Positions 1-9,040 of a stretch of DNA of 64,000 bases are shown here, piece by piece. Each line of letters starts with the position of its first letter. Within the stretch, counting starts at the first letter, position 1. The notes under the pieces are model-generated. The model saw nothing but the letters and a program-made list of their open reading frames with translations, made no database searches and was not told the DNA's origin. A program made the translations under genes and the position numbers. Origin of the DNA: Candidatus Pseudobutyricicoccus lothianensis (lineage in GTDB: Bacteria; Bacillota; Clostridia; Oscillospirales; Butyricicoccaceae); contig CAJFRA010000002.1 of NCBI GenBank assembly GCA_904419295.1, forward strand, positions 1 through 64,000. The letters run 5' to 3'.

Positions 1-18
1 CATCGAAGCAGCCTGATA

Positions 19-47
19 ATCTTACCACACTCCGCTTCCCTTGTCAA
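19..47 (-). promoter_or_regulatory. strong promoter reading out of the left edge (proximal copy)
   Basis: On the minus strand there is a TTGACA (42-47), a 17-bp spacer and TAAGAT (19-24), preceded by a run of A. It points leftward out of the window. It is the second of two near-identical promoters, the arrangement commonly seen ahead of rRNA or tRNA operons; that target is inferred because it is not in the window. Confidence 0.75.
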
Positions 48-184
48 CACCTTTTTTCAGAAGCCTTTCGGAATCAACCGCGTTCTTCTGCTTTCCAGTA
101 TCCCGGTCCGCTTTGTGCCGCCTCCCTTGCGGGACAGCCTACTTAGATTACCACATTCCCCCTCCCTTGTCAACACCTTTTTTC
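21..184. repeat. 38-bp direct repeat (21-58 and 147-184) containing the tandem promoters
   Basis: The two segments match at 34 of 38 positions by eye and include the -35 box, the spacer and the upstream A-tract of both promoters. The 88 bp between the copies is not repeated. No gene is supported in 1-263. Confidence 0.75.
145..173 (-). promoter_or_regulatory. strong promoter reading out of the left edge (distal copy)
   Basis: Minus-strand TTGACA (168-173), 17-bp spacer and TAATCT (145-150), again with an A-rich stretch just upstream that could act as an UP element. It lies 126 bp upstream of the proximal copy. Confidence 0.75.
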
Positions 185-263
185 TCTTTTCTTCTTTCAT
201 CTACACAAACCCCTATGAAAAACTGCCGTCCTCAGCGTTTATTCCGTTGGTCGGCAAACAACC

Positions 264-305
264 AAAAGCCCTATGCAGGTAAGAGAAACTTCTGCATAGG
301 GCTTT
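264..305 (-). terminator. terminator of the amino-acid ABC transporter operon
   Basis: A 14-bp perfect stem (265-278 with 292-305) with a 13-nt loop, followed on the minus strand by TTTT. It lies 30 bp past the stop of the ATPase gene. Confidence 0.8.
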
Positions 306-335
306 CTGGATTTTGTCACAAAAGCATTTCGGCAT

Positions 336-1073
336 TTACACCTTGTATTTGCTTAAAAATTGCTTTGTTCTTTCATGTTGTGGGTTCCTGAAGAACTCTT
401 CCGCGCTATTCTCCTCCAAAATATGGCCTTCTGCCATGAAGATCACACGGTTTGCCACACGCCTGGCAAACTCCATCTCATGAGTGGTGATCAACATAGT
501 CGTATTACGACTACGCGCCAGTTCTTGTATGGTTTCCAACACTTCCCCCACCAACTCTGGGTCCAGAGATGATGTAGGCTCGTCAAACAGAATAAGCTCA
601 GGGTGCACCGCCATAGCACGCCCGATGCCGACACGCTGTTGTTGCCCACCTGATAGTTTGGATGGATAGACATCCCGCTTTTCTTCCAAGCCAACCTTTT
701 TCAAAATGGCGAGAGCTTGCTGTTCCGCTTCCGCTGTGTTCATCTTTTGCACAACAAGCATGGGCTCCATAATGTTTTGCAGCGCGGTCTTATTTTTGAA
801 CAGGTTGTAGTTTTGAAATACCATAGCTGTTTTAGCCCGCAGCTGATAGACGTCACCTCTTGTATGCGACTTGGCATCCCAGGTAAAATCCCCAATGCGA
901 ATCGTACCCTCCGAAGGTCTTTCCAACAAATTGATACAACGCAATAATGTGGATTTTCCTGTGCCTGAGGGTCCGATGATAGCCACTACTTCCCCTTTGT
1001 CGACTTGCAGATCGATTCCTTTCAATACTGCCAAATCGCCAAAAGATTTTTTCAGGCCTTTGATTTCAATCAT
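336..1073 (-). CDS. polar amino-acid ABC transporter ATP-binding protein
   Basis: ATPase subunit that powers uptake of a polar amino acid across the cytoplasmic membrane. The 245-residue protein has Walker A (GPSGTGKS, about 34-41), the ABC signature LSGGQQQRV and Walker B LILFDEPTSSLDPE, all intact. It fits the GlnQ/ArtM-type class. The start is placed at the ATG at 1073, which has a GGGAGG ribosome site upstream; a TTG six codons earlier would overlap that site. It is last in a permease and binding-protein operon, 14 bp after the permease stop. The exact substrate (glutamine, cystine, arginine or similar) cannot be read from the sequence. Confidence 0.93.
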   Translation of the reverse strand: MIEIKGLKKSFGDLAVLKGIDLQVDKGEVVAIIGPSGTGKSTLLRCINLLERPSEGTIRIGDFTWDAKSHTRGDVYQLRAKTAMVFQNYNLFKNKTALQNIMEPMLVVQKMNTAEAEQQALAILKKVGLEEKRDVYPSKLSGGQQQRVGIGRAMAVHPELILFDEPTSSLDPELVGEVLETIQELARSRNTTMLITTHEMEFARRVANRVIFMAEGHILEENSAEEFFRNPQHERTKQFLSKYKV

Positions 1074-1087
1074 CTTTTTCCTCCCTC

Positions 1088-1756
1088 TCAATAAGCTGCG
1101 TTGAGCCGTTTTTCCAGCTTGCTTTGGAAGAAGGACAAAATGGAAACAATGCTCCAGTAAATCGCCACAAGCACCACGTACACTTCAAAATTGCGGAATC
1201 CAAGGCTGATTTCTATGCTGGCGGCGGCCATCATATCCTTTAAGCCAATGGTAAAGCCCATGGATGTGGTCTTGAACAGATCGATAAAGCTGTTGGACAG
1301 GGCGGGCACTGCCACGCGCACCGCCTGTGGCACCACAATGCGCCGCAGCGCCTCAATGGGTTTCATCCCCACGGCCAAAGCTGCTTCATATTGCCCTTTA
1401 TCTACCGAGTTGAGTGCGCCTCGGATGCTCTCTGCCATAAATGCTGCCGCATTGGTGGAAAGCACCACCACCATGCCGGTCACCGGCGTCATGCTTTGCA
1501 AAAAAGGAACGATCTGGGAAACTCCATAGTAGAACAAAAACAATTGGGCGATAAAAGGGACGCCCCGAAAGTATGAAATGTAGATGGCTGAAAGCTGGTA
1601 GAGTACCTTGACCCGGTACTGCCGGATCAAGGCCAATATCAACCCTAGAATAGTGGCGAACACCATGCTCACCAAAGCCAGCTCAAATGTAAAGGGCAAG
1701 AATTTTATAATCTTCGGAAAAACTTCAAATAAGTAGTCAAACTGAAATTCTGGCAT
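1088..1756 (-). CDS. polar amino-acid ABC transporter permease (HisM family)
   Basis: Integral membrane subunit of a polar amino-acid importer, 222 residues, the usual length for the family. Hydrophobic segments lie near residues 15-40, 55-80, 85-110 and 185-210. The EAA loop is visible as a conserved stretch containing EAALAVGMKPIEALRRIVVPQA, which contacts the ATPase. It lies between the solute-binding protein (27 bp upstream) and the ATPase, so the three form one operon. Only one permease is present, so a homodimeric channel is likely. Confidence 0.92.
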   Translation of the reverse strand: MPEFQFDYLFEVFPKIIKFLPFTFELALVSMVFATILGLILALIRQYRVKVLYQLSAIYISYFRGVPFIAQLFLFYYGVSQIVPFLQSMTPVTGMVVVLSTNAAAFMAESIRGALNSVDKGQYEAALAVGMKPIEALRRIVVPQAVRVAVPALSNSFIDLFKTTSMGFTIGLKDMMAAASIEISLGFRNFEVYVVLVAIYWSIVSILSFFQSKLEKRLNAAY

Positions 1757-1783
1757 GTTGGCACATCCTTTTCAGCCCGGAAG

Positions 1784-2596
1784 CTATTCCATGCCTTCCG
1801 GCTTTTCAGTCGCGTCCAGCTTGAGCCATTTCATTGAAGTCTCCTGCAAAAACCCATCTTCTCGCATTTCAGCCAGGGCCTGATTCACTTCGTCCCGCAG
1901 CGCTTCTCCTTCATCATCTTTGCGGAAGGGATAAGCATTTTGCTCGTAGAAAATGGGATCGCCCACCTGCTTTATGTCGCAGCCCGAGCTCTCTTTGATA
2001 TCTTCAAAGGGAATGACTGCTTCCACGCTGGCGGTTACCTTGCCGCTGGCAATATCCAAAATATAATTATTGCCGCCGCCTTGGTACACTACAATATCGA
2101 TCTTACCTTCTGGATCCATCTCCTGGATATAACTCAGCGTGCTGGACCCCGATGTAATGGCGAAACTTTTGCCAAACAAGTCTTCAATGGAATTGACACT
2201 GTTTTCGCTGGCTGCGACAAATAGTTTATAGGGGCTATAGACATAGACGTCTGAAAAGTTGTACTTTTGCTGCCGCTCCGGCGTCATGCCCATCTGGTTG
2301 GCCACTGTGTCGATCTTCTTAGAGTCCAGCGCACCAAGCAGGCCCGAAAAGTCCATCACTTCAAATTCCACATCCCGGCCAAGCCGTTTGCCGATCTCAT
2401 TCCACACATCGATCTCGAATCCTTCCAGCTCGCCATCATCATTGTACTGGGTAAACAGCTTGTGGTTGCCACTGGTCCCTACAACGATCGGCTCTTTTTC
2501 AGCCTCTCCTTCTGCCCCACCGCTCTCTTGTTGGGAACATCCTGCCACCGACACCGTCATCAGCGCTACCATCAATATCGCAATCCACCGTTTCAT
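1784..2596 (-). CDS. amino-acid ABC transporter substrate-binding lipoprotein
   Basis: Extracellular binding protein of family SBP_bac_3 that delivers its amino acid to the permease encoded downstream. It is 270 residues long. A lipoprotein signal peptide ends in SVAGC, giving a lipidated Cys20. The mature part contains typical family motifs such as GFEIDVWNEIG and the DTVANQMG ligand-site region. The start at 2596 has an AGAGAGG ribosome site; longer in-frame starts lack one. It is first in the three-gene operon and has its own promoter at 2662-2689. Confidence 0.92.
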   Translation of the reverse strand: MKRWIAILMVALMTVSVAGCSQQESGGAEGEAEKEPIVVGTSGNHKLFTQYNDDGELEGFEIDVWNEIGKRLGRDVEFEVMDFSGLLGALDSKKIDTVANQMGMTPERQQKYNFSDVYVYSPYKLFVAASENSVNSIEDLFGKSFAITSGSSTLSYIQEMDPEGKIDIVVYQGGGNNYILDIASGKVTASVEAVIPFEDIKESSGCDIKQVGDPIFYEQNAYPFRKDDEGEALRDEVNQALAEMREDGFLQETSMKWLKLDATEKPEGME

Positions 2597-2661
2597 TTTT
2601 TTACCTCTCTTTTTCTTGTTTGATTGAATTGCCAAGTCTGCAGCCCCGCAATCCACCATAA

Positions 2662-2689
2662 AGTCTATCAAAATATTAACTTTAGTCAA
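2662..2689 (-). promoter_or_regulatory. promoter of the amino-acid ABC transporter operon
   Basis: Minus-strand TTGACT (2684-2689), 16-bp spacer and TAGACT (2662-2667) in an AT-rich patch, about 65 bp before the binding-protein start. GTTGACTAAAGTTAA around the -35 is partly palindromic and could be an operator, but this is speculative. Confidence 0.5.
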
Positions 2690-2756
2690 CAAAATATAAA
2701 TATTTATTTAAAAAATGTATAAAGCCATCTGTAATTATTAATTCACTTCATCAAGA

Positions 2757-2795
2757 GACAAAAAAACCGCCATACCCGAAAAGGTATGGCGGTTT
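2757..2795 (-). terminator. rpsU terminator
   Basis: A 13-bp stem (2764-2776 with 2783-2795) and a short loop, followed by a run of T on the minus strand. It sits 22 bp beyond the rpsU stop codon. Confidence 0.85.
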
Positions 2796-2816
2796 GTAAA
2801 CGCTGTACGATTTTGT

Positions 2817-2999
2817 TTACCGATAAGATCTTTTCTTTGCGCGTGCAGCCTCCGACTTCTTGCGGCGCTTGACGCTGGGGCTTTCATAGTGTTCTCTCTT
2901 ACGGAGCTCGGAAAGCACGCCCGACTTTGCACAAGAACGCTTGAACCGTCTCAGTGCGCTGTCCAAAGACTCATTATCTTTGACGCGGATCTCTGACAT
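2817..2999 (-). CDS. rpsU: 30S ribosomal protein bS21
   Basis: Small basic ribosomal protein of the 30S head and platform region, needed for efficient initiation. It is 60 residues, normal for Firmicutes. The N-terminal part ([20 protein letters not shown]) and the Lys/Arg-rich tail are typical. The start at 2999 follows a strong GGGAGGGAAGAAA site; the upstream in-frame extension covers the promoter leader and is rejected. It has a perfect consensus promoter and its own terminator, so it is transcribed alone although it follows leuS. Confidence 0.97.
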   Translation of the reverse strand: MSEIRVKDNESLDSALRRFKRSCAKSGVLSELRKREHYESPSVKRRKKSEAARAKKRSYR

Positions 3000-3056
3000 T
3001 TTCTTCCCTCCCCCCGTGTTGTAACAAATGCTACAGGCAGATTTTAATACCCTTAC

Positions 3057-3085
3057 ATTATAAGCTCGCGGAACCCATTTGTCAA
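3057..3085 (-). promoter_or_regulatory. rpsU promoter
   Basis: Full consensus on the minus strand: TTGACA (3080-3085), 17-bp spacer and TATAAT (3057-3062). It begins 7 bp after the leuS stop and lies about 60 bp before the rpsU start. Confidence 0.93.
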
Positions 3086-3091
3086 CCAAAA

Positions 3092-5500
3092 TCAAGCGGG
3101 TTTTACCACGATATTTACAATGCGGCCTGGGATGACGATGACTTTGACCACCTGCATCCCCTGAAGGGCACCGGCGATCTTGGGCTCTGCCATAGCTTTT
3201 TCGCGAATGGATTCCTGTTCTTCTTCGGCCCCTACCTGAATGGTAGTCTTCACCTTGCCGTTGATCTGCACGGCGATCTCCACCGTGGCGTCTACTGTTT
3301 TGCTCTCCTCATAGGTGGGCCAGGCGGCGTGGACCAACATCTCTTTCCCGCCCATGCGCTCATTCAGCTCTTCGCAGATGTGGGGGGCAAAGGGATCCAG
3401 CAGGGTGATAAACGTCTGGTATTCCGCCCGGTTGACGCCATTGTCGCCAAAGGTGTTCAGCAAACTCATCAACGCAGCGATGGCCGTGTTGAATTTCAGG
3501 TTTTCAATGTCTTCTGTCACCTTTTTGATGGTCTTGTGCATAGCGCCTTCATTCTTGGCGGAATAGGCATCGCCAGGCTGCACTTCGTCATACAGAGCCC
3601 ATACGCGCTCCAAAAACCGGCGGCAGCCCTTCACCGCATTCTGAGACCAGGGTGCAGCCTTCTCAAAGTCGCCCAGGAACATCTCATACAAACGCATGGT
3701 ATCGGCGCCGTAATCCCGCACGATGTCATCGGGGTTGATGACATTGCCCCGGCTCTTGGACATCTTTTCGCCGCCTTCGCCCAAGATCATGCCGTGGCTG
3801 GTGCGCTTGCGGTAGGGCTCCGCCTGGGGCACCACGCCGATGTCATAAAGGAATTTATGCCAGAACCGGGAATAGAGCAGGTGCAGGGTGGTGTGCTCCA
3901 TGCCGCCGTTGTACCAGTCCACCGGCATCCAGTATTCCAGCGCCTCTTTGGAGGCCAGCTCTTTGTCGTTGTGAGGGTCGCAATAGCGCAGGAAATACCA
4001 GCTGGAACCCGCCCACTGGGGCATGGTATCTGTCTCCCGCTTGGCCGGGCCGCCGCAATGGGGGCAAGTGGTGTTGACCCAATCGGTCATTTTGGCCAGC
4101 GGAGATTCGCCATTTTCCGTGGGCTCATAGGATTCCACCTCGGGCAGGCGCAGGGGCAGCTGGTCCTCGGGCACGGGTACCCAACCGCATTTCTCGCAGT
4201 AGACCAGAGGAATGGGTTCCCCCCAATAGCGCTGGCGGGAGAAGACCCAGTCCCGCAGCTTGAAGTTCACCTTCGTTTCCCCTTTTTTGTGCTCTTCCAG
4301 CCATTCGACGATCTTTTTCTTGGCCTCTTCCACCGTCAAGCCATCCAGGAAGCCGGAATTGACCATCACGCCGGTGTCACAATCGGTAAAGGCCTCTTTT
4401 GTCACGTCGCCCCCTTTGACCACCTCGATGATGGGCAGGCCAAATTTGGTGGCGAACTCCCAGTCTCTGGTGTCGTGGGCCGGCACGGCCATGATGGCGC
4501 CAGTGCCATAGGACATGAGCACGTAGTCGGAGACAAAAATGGGGATCTTGGTATCGTTGACCGGGTTGATGCCCCACACGCCATCCAGCCGCACGCCGGT
4601 CTTGTCTTTCACCAGCTCCGTGCGCTCAAAATCCGATTTGCGGGCCGACTGCTGCTGGTATTCCCGCACTTCTGCCAGGTTCGCCAGCTTGTCTGCCCAT
4701 TTGTCGATGTAAGGGTGCTCGGGAGAAATGACCATATAGGTAGCGCCAAACAGGGTGTCAGGCCGGGTGGTATAGATCTTCAGCGTATCCCCCTCTGTGG
4801 TGTCGAACAGCACTTCGGCGCCGGTGCTCCGGCCGATCCAGTTGCGCTGCTGGGTCTTGACCCGGTCGATGTAATCCACCTGATCCAGATCGTCCAGCAG
4901 CCGCTGGGCATATTCGGTGATCTTGAGCATCCATTGGCTTTTTTCCTTGCGGATGACCGGGCTGCCGCACCGCTCGCAAACGCCGTTGACCACTTCTTCG
5001 TTGGCCAGCACGCATTTGCAGGAAGTGCACCAGTTCACCGGCATGGTAGTCTTATAGGCCAGGCCGTGTTTATACAGCTGCAAAAAGATCCACTGGGTCC
5101 ATTTGTAGTAGGAGGGGTCCGTGGTATTCACTTCCCGATCCCAATCGAAGGAAAGGCCCAGGGAGCGCAGCTGGCTTTTGAAGCGGGCGATGTTCTGCCG
5201 GGTGACCTCTTCCGGGTGCACGTGATTTTTGATGGCGTAATTCTCTGTGGGCAGGCCAAAAGCATCCCACCCCATGGGAAACAGCACGTTATACCCCTGC
5301 ATGCGGCGTTTGCGGGCCACGATATCCATGGCGGTGTAGGGCCGGGGATGGCCCACATGGAGCCCTTGCCCCGAAGGATAGGGAAATTCCACCAGGGCGT
5401 AGTATTTGGGCTTGTCGTATTTGTTTTCCGCCCGGAAGGCCTTGGCCTCGTCCCAGGCGTCTTGCCACTTGTGCTCTATGGCCGTGTAGTCGTACTTCAT
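3092..5500 (-). CDS. leuS: leucyl-tRNA synthetase
   Basis: Cytoplasmic class Ia enzyme that charges tRNA-Leu. It is 802 residues, normal for bacteria. The HIGH-type motif appears as [10 protein letters not shown] near residue 50 and KMSKS as [10 protein letters not shown] near 578. Two zinc-binding Cys clusters are visible, one near residue 155 (CTSCK with CERCG) and one in the later insert (CEKCG with CPHCGG). The CP1 editing domain lies between them. The start ATG at 5500 overlaps the rsfS stop as ATGA, so the two are translationally coupled. No T-box leader is present because the gene is internal to an operon. Confidence 0.98.
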   Translation of the reverse strand: MKYDYTAIEHKWQDAWDEAKAFRAENKYDKPKYYALVEFPYPSGQGLHVGHPRPYTAMDIVARKRRMQGYNVLFPMGWDAFGLPTENYAIKNHVHPEEVTRQNIARFKSQLRSLGLSFDWDREVNTTDPSYYKWTQWIFLQLYKHGLAYKTTMPVNWCTSCKCVLANEEVVNGVCERCGSPVIRKEKSQWMLKITEYAQRLLDDLDQVDYIDRVKTQQRNWIGRSTGAEVLFDTTEGDTLKIYTTRPDTLFGATYMVISPEHPYIDKWADKLANLAEVREYQQQSARKSDFERTELVKDKTGVRLDGVWGINPVNDTKIPIFVSDYVLMSYGTGAIMAVPAHDTRDWEFATKFGLPIIEVVKGGDVTKEAFTDCDTGVMVNSGFLDGLTVEEAKKKIVEWLEEHKKGETKVNFKLRDWVFSRQRYWGEPIPLVYCEKCGWVPVPEDQLPLRLPEVESYEPTENGESPLAKMTDWVNTTCPHCGGPAKRETDTMPQWAGSSWYFLRYCDPHNDKELASKEALEYWMPVDWYNGGMEHTTLHLLYSRFWHKFLYDIGVVPQAEPYRKRTSHGMILGEGGEKMSKSRGNVINPDDIVRDYGADTMRLYEMFLGDFEKAAPWSQNAVKGCRRFLERVWALYDEVQPGDAYSAKNEGAMHKTIKKVTEDIENLKFNTAIAALMSLLNTFGDNGVNRAEYQTFITLLDPFAPHICEELNERMGGKEMLVHAAWPTYEESKTVDATVEIAVQINGKVKTTIQVGAEEEQESIREKAMAEPKIAGALQGMQVVKVIVIPGRIVNIVVKPA

Positions 5501-5868
5501 TTGTTTTCCTCTTCCTTCTTGATGAGATAAGGCTCCACATCGATTTTTTGCCCATCGGTCCAAAGATGCTCCACCGCGTAATGCTCCCGGGCCTCCTGCA
5601 GGAAAATGTGCACCACCACGCTGGTGTAATCCATCAAGATCCAGTTGGAGGTGATGCCCTCGATGTGATGGGGCGGCACGCCCTGTTCTTTCAGCTTGTG
5701 CTCGATCTCTTCGCTCAGAGCCCGGATGTGGGTGGTGGATGTGCCGGTCATCATGACAAAATAATCGGTCAGTGTGGTCTGCTCATACACACGGATGGCA
5801 GTGATATCCCGGGCTTTCCGGCTATCTGCCGCCCGGATGATGGCTTCTAATGTGTTTTCAGGTGTCAT
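5497..5868 (-). CDS. rsfS: ribosomal silencing factor RsfS
   Basis: Binds uL14 on the 50S subunit and blocks subunit joining when nutrients are low. It is 123 residues, as expected for the DUF143/Oligomerisation family. Core motifs include DYFVMMTG near residues 35-42 and [14 protein letters not shown] followed by REHY near 80-103. It sits between the LCP gene and leuS, the usual clostridial arrangement, and overlaps leuS by four bases. Confidence 0.95.
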   Translation of the reverse strand: MTPENTLEAIIRAADSRKARDITAIRVYEQTTLTDYFVMMTGTSTTHIRALSEEIEHKLKEQGVPPHHIEGITSNWILMDYTSVVVHIFLQEAREHYAVEHLWTDGQKIDVEPYLIKKEEENK

Positions 5869-5893
5869 TCTATTCTCTCCCTATACCATTCCA

Positions 5894-7558
5894 TCAGGGC
5901 TGGGCAGGCTGCCCGCTCTCCGCAGGTTGTTCCGGCGGTGTGGGCTGGCTGGCTTGCCCGCTGTCCCCTGTGTTTTCAGTATTTCCGGTACCGCCGTTAT
6001 CTTGCGGCTGGTCGCCATTGTTTCCCGTCTCGCCCGCAGGCGGTTCTTCCGTGCCCGGGTCCGTCTGGCCACCAGACTCGCCGGTGCCGCCATTTTCACC
6101 GGATTCTCCGGCGTCGCCGGTGTTTTCACCGCCACTCTCCGGCGGCTGTTCGGGCGCCGTGCTCTCGCCGCCTTGGCCGCCCGTCTCCCCTGTGCCGGAC
6201 TCCGTGCCGCCAGAGCCTCCCGTTTCGGTAGATCCTGAGCCGCTGCCCGTATTTTCAGAACCGGTGCTGCTTCCGCCACTGCCTGTGGTCTCCGAATCGG
6301 ACCCGCTGGTGCCGGTAGAAGCCGGCGGTTCATCGTCTTTCCCTTCCGAAGAGCTGGTGCCGCCAGAGCTGGCAGGCGCTTGGGAAGAGTACTGGCTCAC
6401 GTCGATCAAGTGCAAAGTGGTCACATCGTCCTTATAGGGGTTCAGCTGCTGGTTGACCAAGTCCAAGATCCCCTCTTCTTCCGGCACATAGTAAGACTGC
6501 ATATGGCCGTAATCCGGCTCATACAAGTAGGCCGAATGGCCGGGCAGCGTGCTCATGCTGATGTTGCTGAAATCCATGTTCAGCGCTTTCATGCCAAACC
6601 AGGTCAGCTCGCTGAGGGACAGGTTGGTCTCGGTGTTGTCCAGCACGGCAGAGGCCAGATCGCCGACTTTCAGCAGGTTCTGCGGGCTGAGCAGCTTTTT
6701 GGCCACTGCCTGCAAAAACTCCTGCTGCATTTTAATACGGCCGATGTCGCCTTCCGCATAGCCGCCCTTGACCCCAGGGTTGTTCTGGCGGAAACGCATG
6801 AGCTGGATGGCCTTTTCACCGTCCAAATGCTGCATGCCGGGCTCCAGATAGATGTGCAGATCCTGGGTGGGGTCATCCCAGACCATATAAGTGGGCACAT
6901 CGAAATCCACGCCGCCGATCAGATCGATCAATTCTTCAAAGCCTTGGAAATCCACCACCACATACCGGTCGATGGGGATGCCCAGCAGCATCTCCAGCTC
7001 TTTCTCCAGCTGCTCCGGGCCGTTGTTGAAGGCGCCATTGATCTTTTTGATGGTCCGCCGCACGTTGGACATGGTATCCCGCGGCACGTTGACCAGATTG
7101 ACTTGCTGGTTTTTCACATCGTAAGAAGCCACGATGATGGTATCCGTCCGGGTGCCGTCGTTGTCCGTACCGCAGATCATAAAGGTGTAGTAATCGTCTT
7201 TCCGCGCCCGGCTGCCATCGTCAATAAAGGGGGCTACCAGGTCGGCATAGGGGTCTTCTTCCCCCTGCTGCGCCGTCTGCTGGTCGGGCTGGGATACATC
7301 GGGTGGCTTGGCGTAGATTTTGAGAAAGCCATAGACCCCCAGCGCCAAAACAAGCAGCACTCCCACCACGATCAAGGCGATGTATTGGGGCTTGAGCCGC
7401 TTTTTCTTCTTGGCGCCGGGCTTCCCAGCCACAGCCTTGGGCAGCGGCTGCCCCGCCACCGGGTTTTTGACCGGCTGGCGTATGGGCGCCGTGTCGTCGC
7501 TCACCGGCCTTTTGGGGCTGCTTTTCTTATTGTTGCTGCTTCCGCCGAATAGTTTCAT
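5894..7558 (-). CDS. LytR-CpsA-Psr (LCP) family cell-wall ligase with Gly/Ser-rich tail
   Basis: Membrane-anchored enzyme of the family that transfers undecaprenyl-linked glycopolymers to peptidoglycan. It is 554 residues. A basic cytoplasmic N terminus of about 55 residues is followed by one transmembrane helix near 57-80. The LCP domain spans about 110-400 and keeps family signatures: the GTDNDGTRTDTI block, NVPRDTM, and the conserved Arg in RFRQNN. The last 155 residues are almost entirely Gly, Ser, Thr, Glu and Pro, probably a disordered wall-spanning tail. The start overlaps the nadD-yqeK stop by four bases. Confidence 0.92.
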   Translation of the reverse strand: MKLFGGSSNNKKSSPKRPVSDDTAPIRQPVKNPVAGQPLPKAVAGKPGAKKKKRLKPQYIALIVVGVLLVLALGVYGFLKIYAKPPDVSQPDQQTAQQGEEDPYADLVAPFIDDGSRARKDDYYTFMICGTDNDGTRTDTIIVASYDVKNQQVNLVNVPRDTMSNVRRTIKKINGAFNNGPEQLEKELEMLLGIPIDRYVVVDFQGFEELIDLIGGVDFDVPTYMVWDDPTQDLHIYLEPGMQHLDGEKAIQLMRFRQNNPGVKGGYAEGDIGRIKMQQEFLQAVAKKLLSPQNLLKVGDLASAVLDNTETNLSLSELTWFGMKALNMDFSNISMSTLPGHSAYLYEPDYGHMQSYYVPEEEGILDLVNQQLNPYKDDVTTLHLIDVSQYSSQAPASSGGTSSSEGKDDEPPASTGTSGSDSETTGSGGSSTGSENTGSGSGSTETGGSGGTESGTGETGGQGGESTAPEQPPESGGENTGDAGESGENGGTGESGGQTDPGTEEPPAGETGNNGDQPQDNGGTGNTENTGDSGQASQPTPPEQPAESGQPAQP

Positions 7559-8751
7559 ATCTCTTCCACTTTCTCTGTCTGCAAATCCTCCAGCGCTTGC
7601 TGGGAACGCCGGTTGGGCGTTCTCCCCTCTTGGCGCACATGGGCCATGGTCTGGCGCAGTGCGTACAGCATGGCTTGCCGCAGGCCGTGCTCACAGGCTT
7701 GCCGCAGTTCCTCCACCCCGGGATAATCCCGGTTGGGCTCGATGCAGTCCGCCAGATAGACGATCTGATCCAGCCGGCTCATTCCCGGCGCCCCCGTCGT
7801 GTGGAATGCGATGGCCTGGGCCACGGCTTCGCTGACGCCGAACACGTCTTTTGCCACGGCGGCCGCCGTATCGGCATGGAGCAGCGGCACGGCATTTTCA
7901 CCATAATCCAGAATTATACCGTAGTGGCGGCACAATTTCAACTGTTCCTCCAAGTCCAGGCGTTTGGTCACGTCGTGGAGCAGGGCGGCCACCCGGGCCT
8001 GGTACTCCTCTTCGCCGTACCGGCGTGCCAAGCGGGCGGCCGTCTCCTCCACCCCCAGGGTGTGGCGAAAGCGTTTGGCCGTCATGCAGCGGCGGACCCG
8101 CTCCCGCAGCCAAGGCAGGTCCATTTGGCCAGGCCGCGCCGCCCCATACAGCCCCCGCTGGCGGATGTACTGCGCCACGGGGGCGGGCAGGTTCTCTTCC
8201 CCGGTCCCCTGGGGCAGGCCGCCCCGCACCTGGGTGGAGCTCATCACCGTCACCGGGCAATCGATGATATCCACTCGTGCGCCTATGTCCCGGGCCAAAA
8301 AGGCGGCCTGTGCCTCCAGCTCCCGCCGCCCATCGGGGGTGCGGGCCACCACGGCCAGTCGGCAATGGGCGGCGATGCGCCGGGGCTGCCGCCACTGGTG
8401 AAAGGTCAAGAACATATCCGTGCCCAAAATGAGCCACAAGTTTGCCCCCGGGTAGCGGCCGGCCAGGGCCTCCACCGTATCGCAGGTGTAACTGGGGCCC
8501 TGCCTGTCCAGTTCGATATCGCTCACTTGGCAGCGGGGGATCTGCTCGGCCATCAGCTCAGCCATGAACAATCGCTGCCGCGGGGTGGCGCTGTCTGCCG
8601 GCAGGGTCTTGTGGGGCGGCAAGCGGGCGGGGACCAAAAGCAGCCGGTCCAGCCCCAACCGCTGCACACAGGCTTGGGCCGCCCGCAGGTGGCCGATATG
8701 GGGCGGGTTGAAGGTGCCGCCGAACAAACCGATCTTCTGTTCCTGTCCCAT
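7555..8751 (-). CDS. nadD: NadD-YqeK fusion: nicotinate-nucleotide adenylyltransferase with HD-domain hydrolase
   Basis: One 398-residue chain carries two normally separate neighbours. The N-terminal half is NadD (nicotinate mononucleotide plus ATP to deamido-NAD), with GGTFNPPHIGHL near residue 10 and SSTQVR near 170. The C-terminal half, from about residue 210, is a YqeK-type HD phosphohydrolase with FRHTLGVEE, LLHDVTK, LLHAD and ADCIEPNR. YqeK proteins hydrolyse Ap4A symmetrically. No stop codon or frameshift separates them. The ATG at 8751 directly follows the yhbY TAA; a TTG three codons earlier is possible. Neither has a strong ribosome site, which fits translational coupling. Confidence 0.93.
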   Translation of the reverse strand: MGQEQKIGLFGGTFNPPHIGHLRAAQACVQRLGLDRLLLVPARLPPHKTLPADSATPRQRLFMAELMAEQIPRCQVSDIELDRQGPSYTCDTVEALAGRYPGANLWLILGTDMFLTFHQWRQPRRIAAHCRLAVVARTPDGRRELEAQAAFLARDIGARVDIIDCPVTVMSSTQVRGGLPQGTGEENLPAPVAQYIRQRGLYGAARPGQMDLPWLRERVRRCMTAKRFRHTLGVEETAARLARRYGEEEYQARVAALLHDVTKRLDLEEQLKLCRHYGIILDYGENAVPLLHADTAAAVAKDVFGVSEAVAQAIAFHTTGAPGMSRLDQIVYLADCIEPNRDYPGVEELRQACEHGLRQAMLYALRQTMAHVRQEGRTPNRRSQQALEDLQTEKVEEI

Positions 8752-8752
8752 G

Positions 8753-9040
8753 TTATGCAAGGGGGATCACAGGGTTCTTTTCATTGCGGCGGAACAGCAC
8801 GAACCGGCTGCCGATGCACTGCACCGGCTCGGCGCCGATGGCCTGGGCCAGTGTCTCACAGGCCTCCCGCGTGGTGAGCAAAGCGCTTTCCAGCACCCGC
8901 ACTTTGATCAGCTCTTTGTTGCAAATGGCCTGTTCTGCCTGCTGGATCACCGCTTCGGTGATGCCGCCTTTGCCGATCTGCATCACGGTATCCAGCCCAT
9001 TGGCCAGGGAACGGAGCCCGGCCCTCTGTTTGGAAGTCAT
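8753..9040 (-). CDS. yhbY: YhbY-family RNA-binding protein
   Basis: Small CRM-domain protein associated with pre-50S ribosomal particles. It is 95 residues, the usual size. The GxxG-type loop is seen in QIGKGGITEAV, and KVRVLE follows in the expected place. It starts within the rdgB stop (ATGA) and is followed by nadD, the conserved clostridial order. Confidence 0.93.
   Translation of the reverse strand: MTSKQRAGLRSLANGLDTVMQIGKGGITEAVIQQAEQAICNKELIKVRVLESALLTTREACETLAQAIGAEPVQCIGSRFVLFRRNEKNPVIPLA

Noticed and set aside
41-391. 116-codon open frame at the left edge
   Set aside because: It crosses two strong promoters and a terminator on the other strand and has a low-complexity, non-protein-like translation.
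3329-5530. 733-codon open frame antisense to leuS
   Set aside because: It lies entirely over a confident leuS gene, has no ribosome site, and its composition is the mirror of a GC-rich coding strand.
5400-5900. T-box leader for leuS
   Set aside because: leuS is internal to an operon, overlapping rsfS by four bases, so there is no leader in which a T-box could lie.
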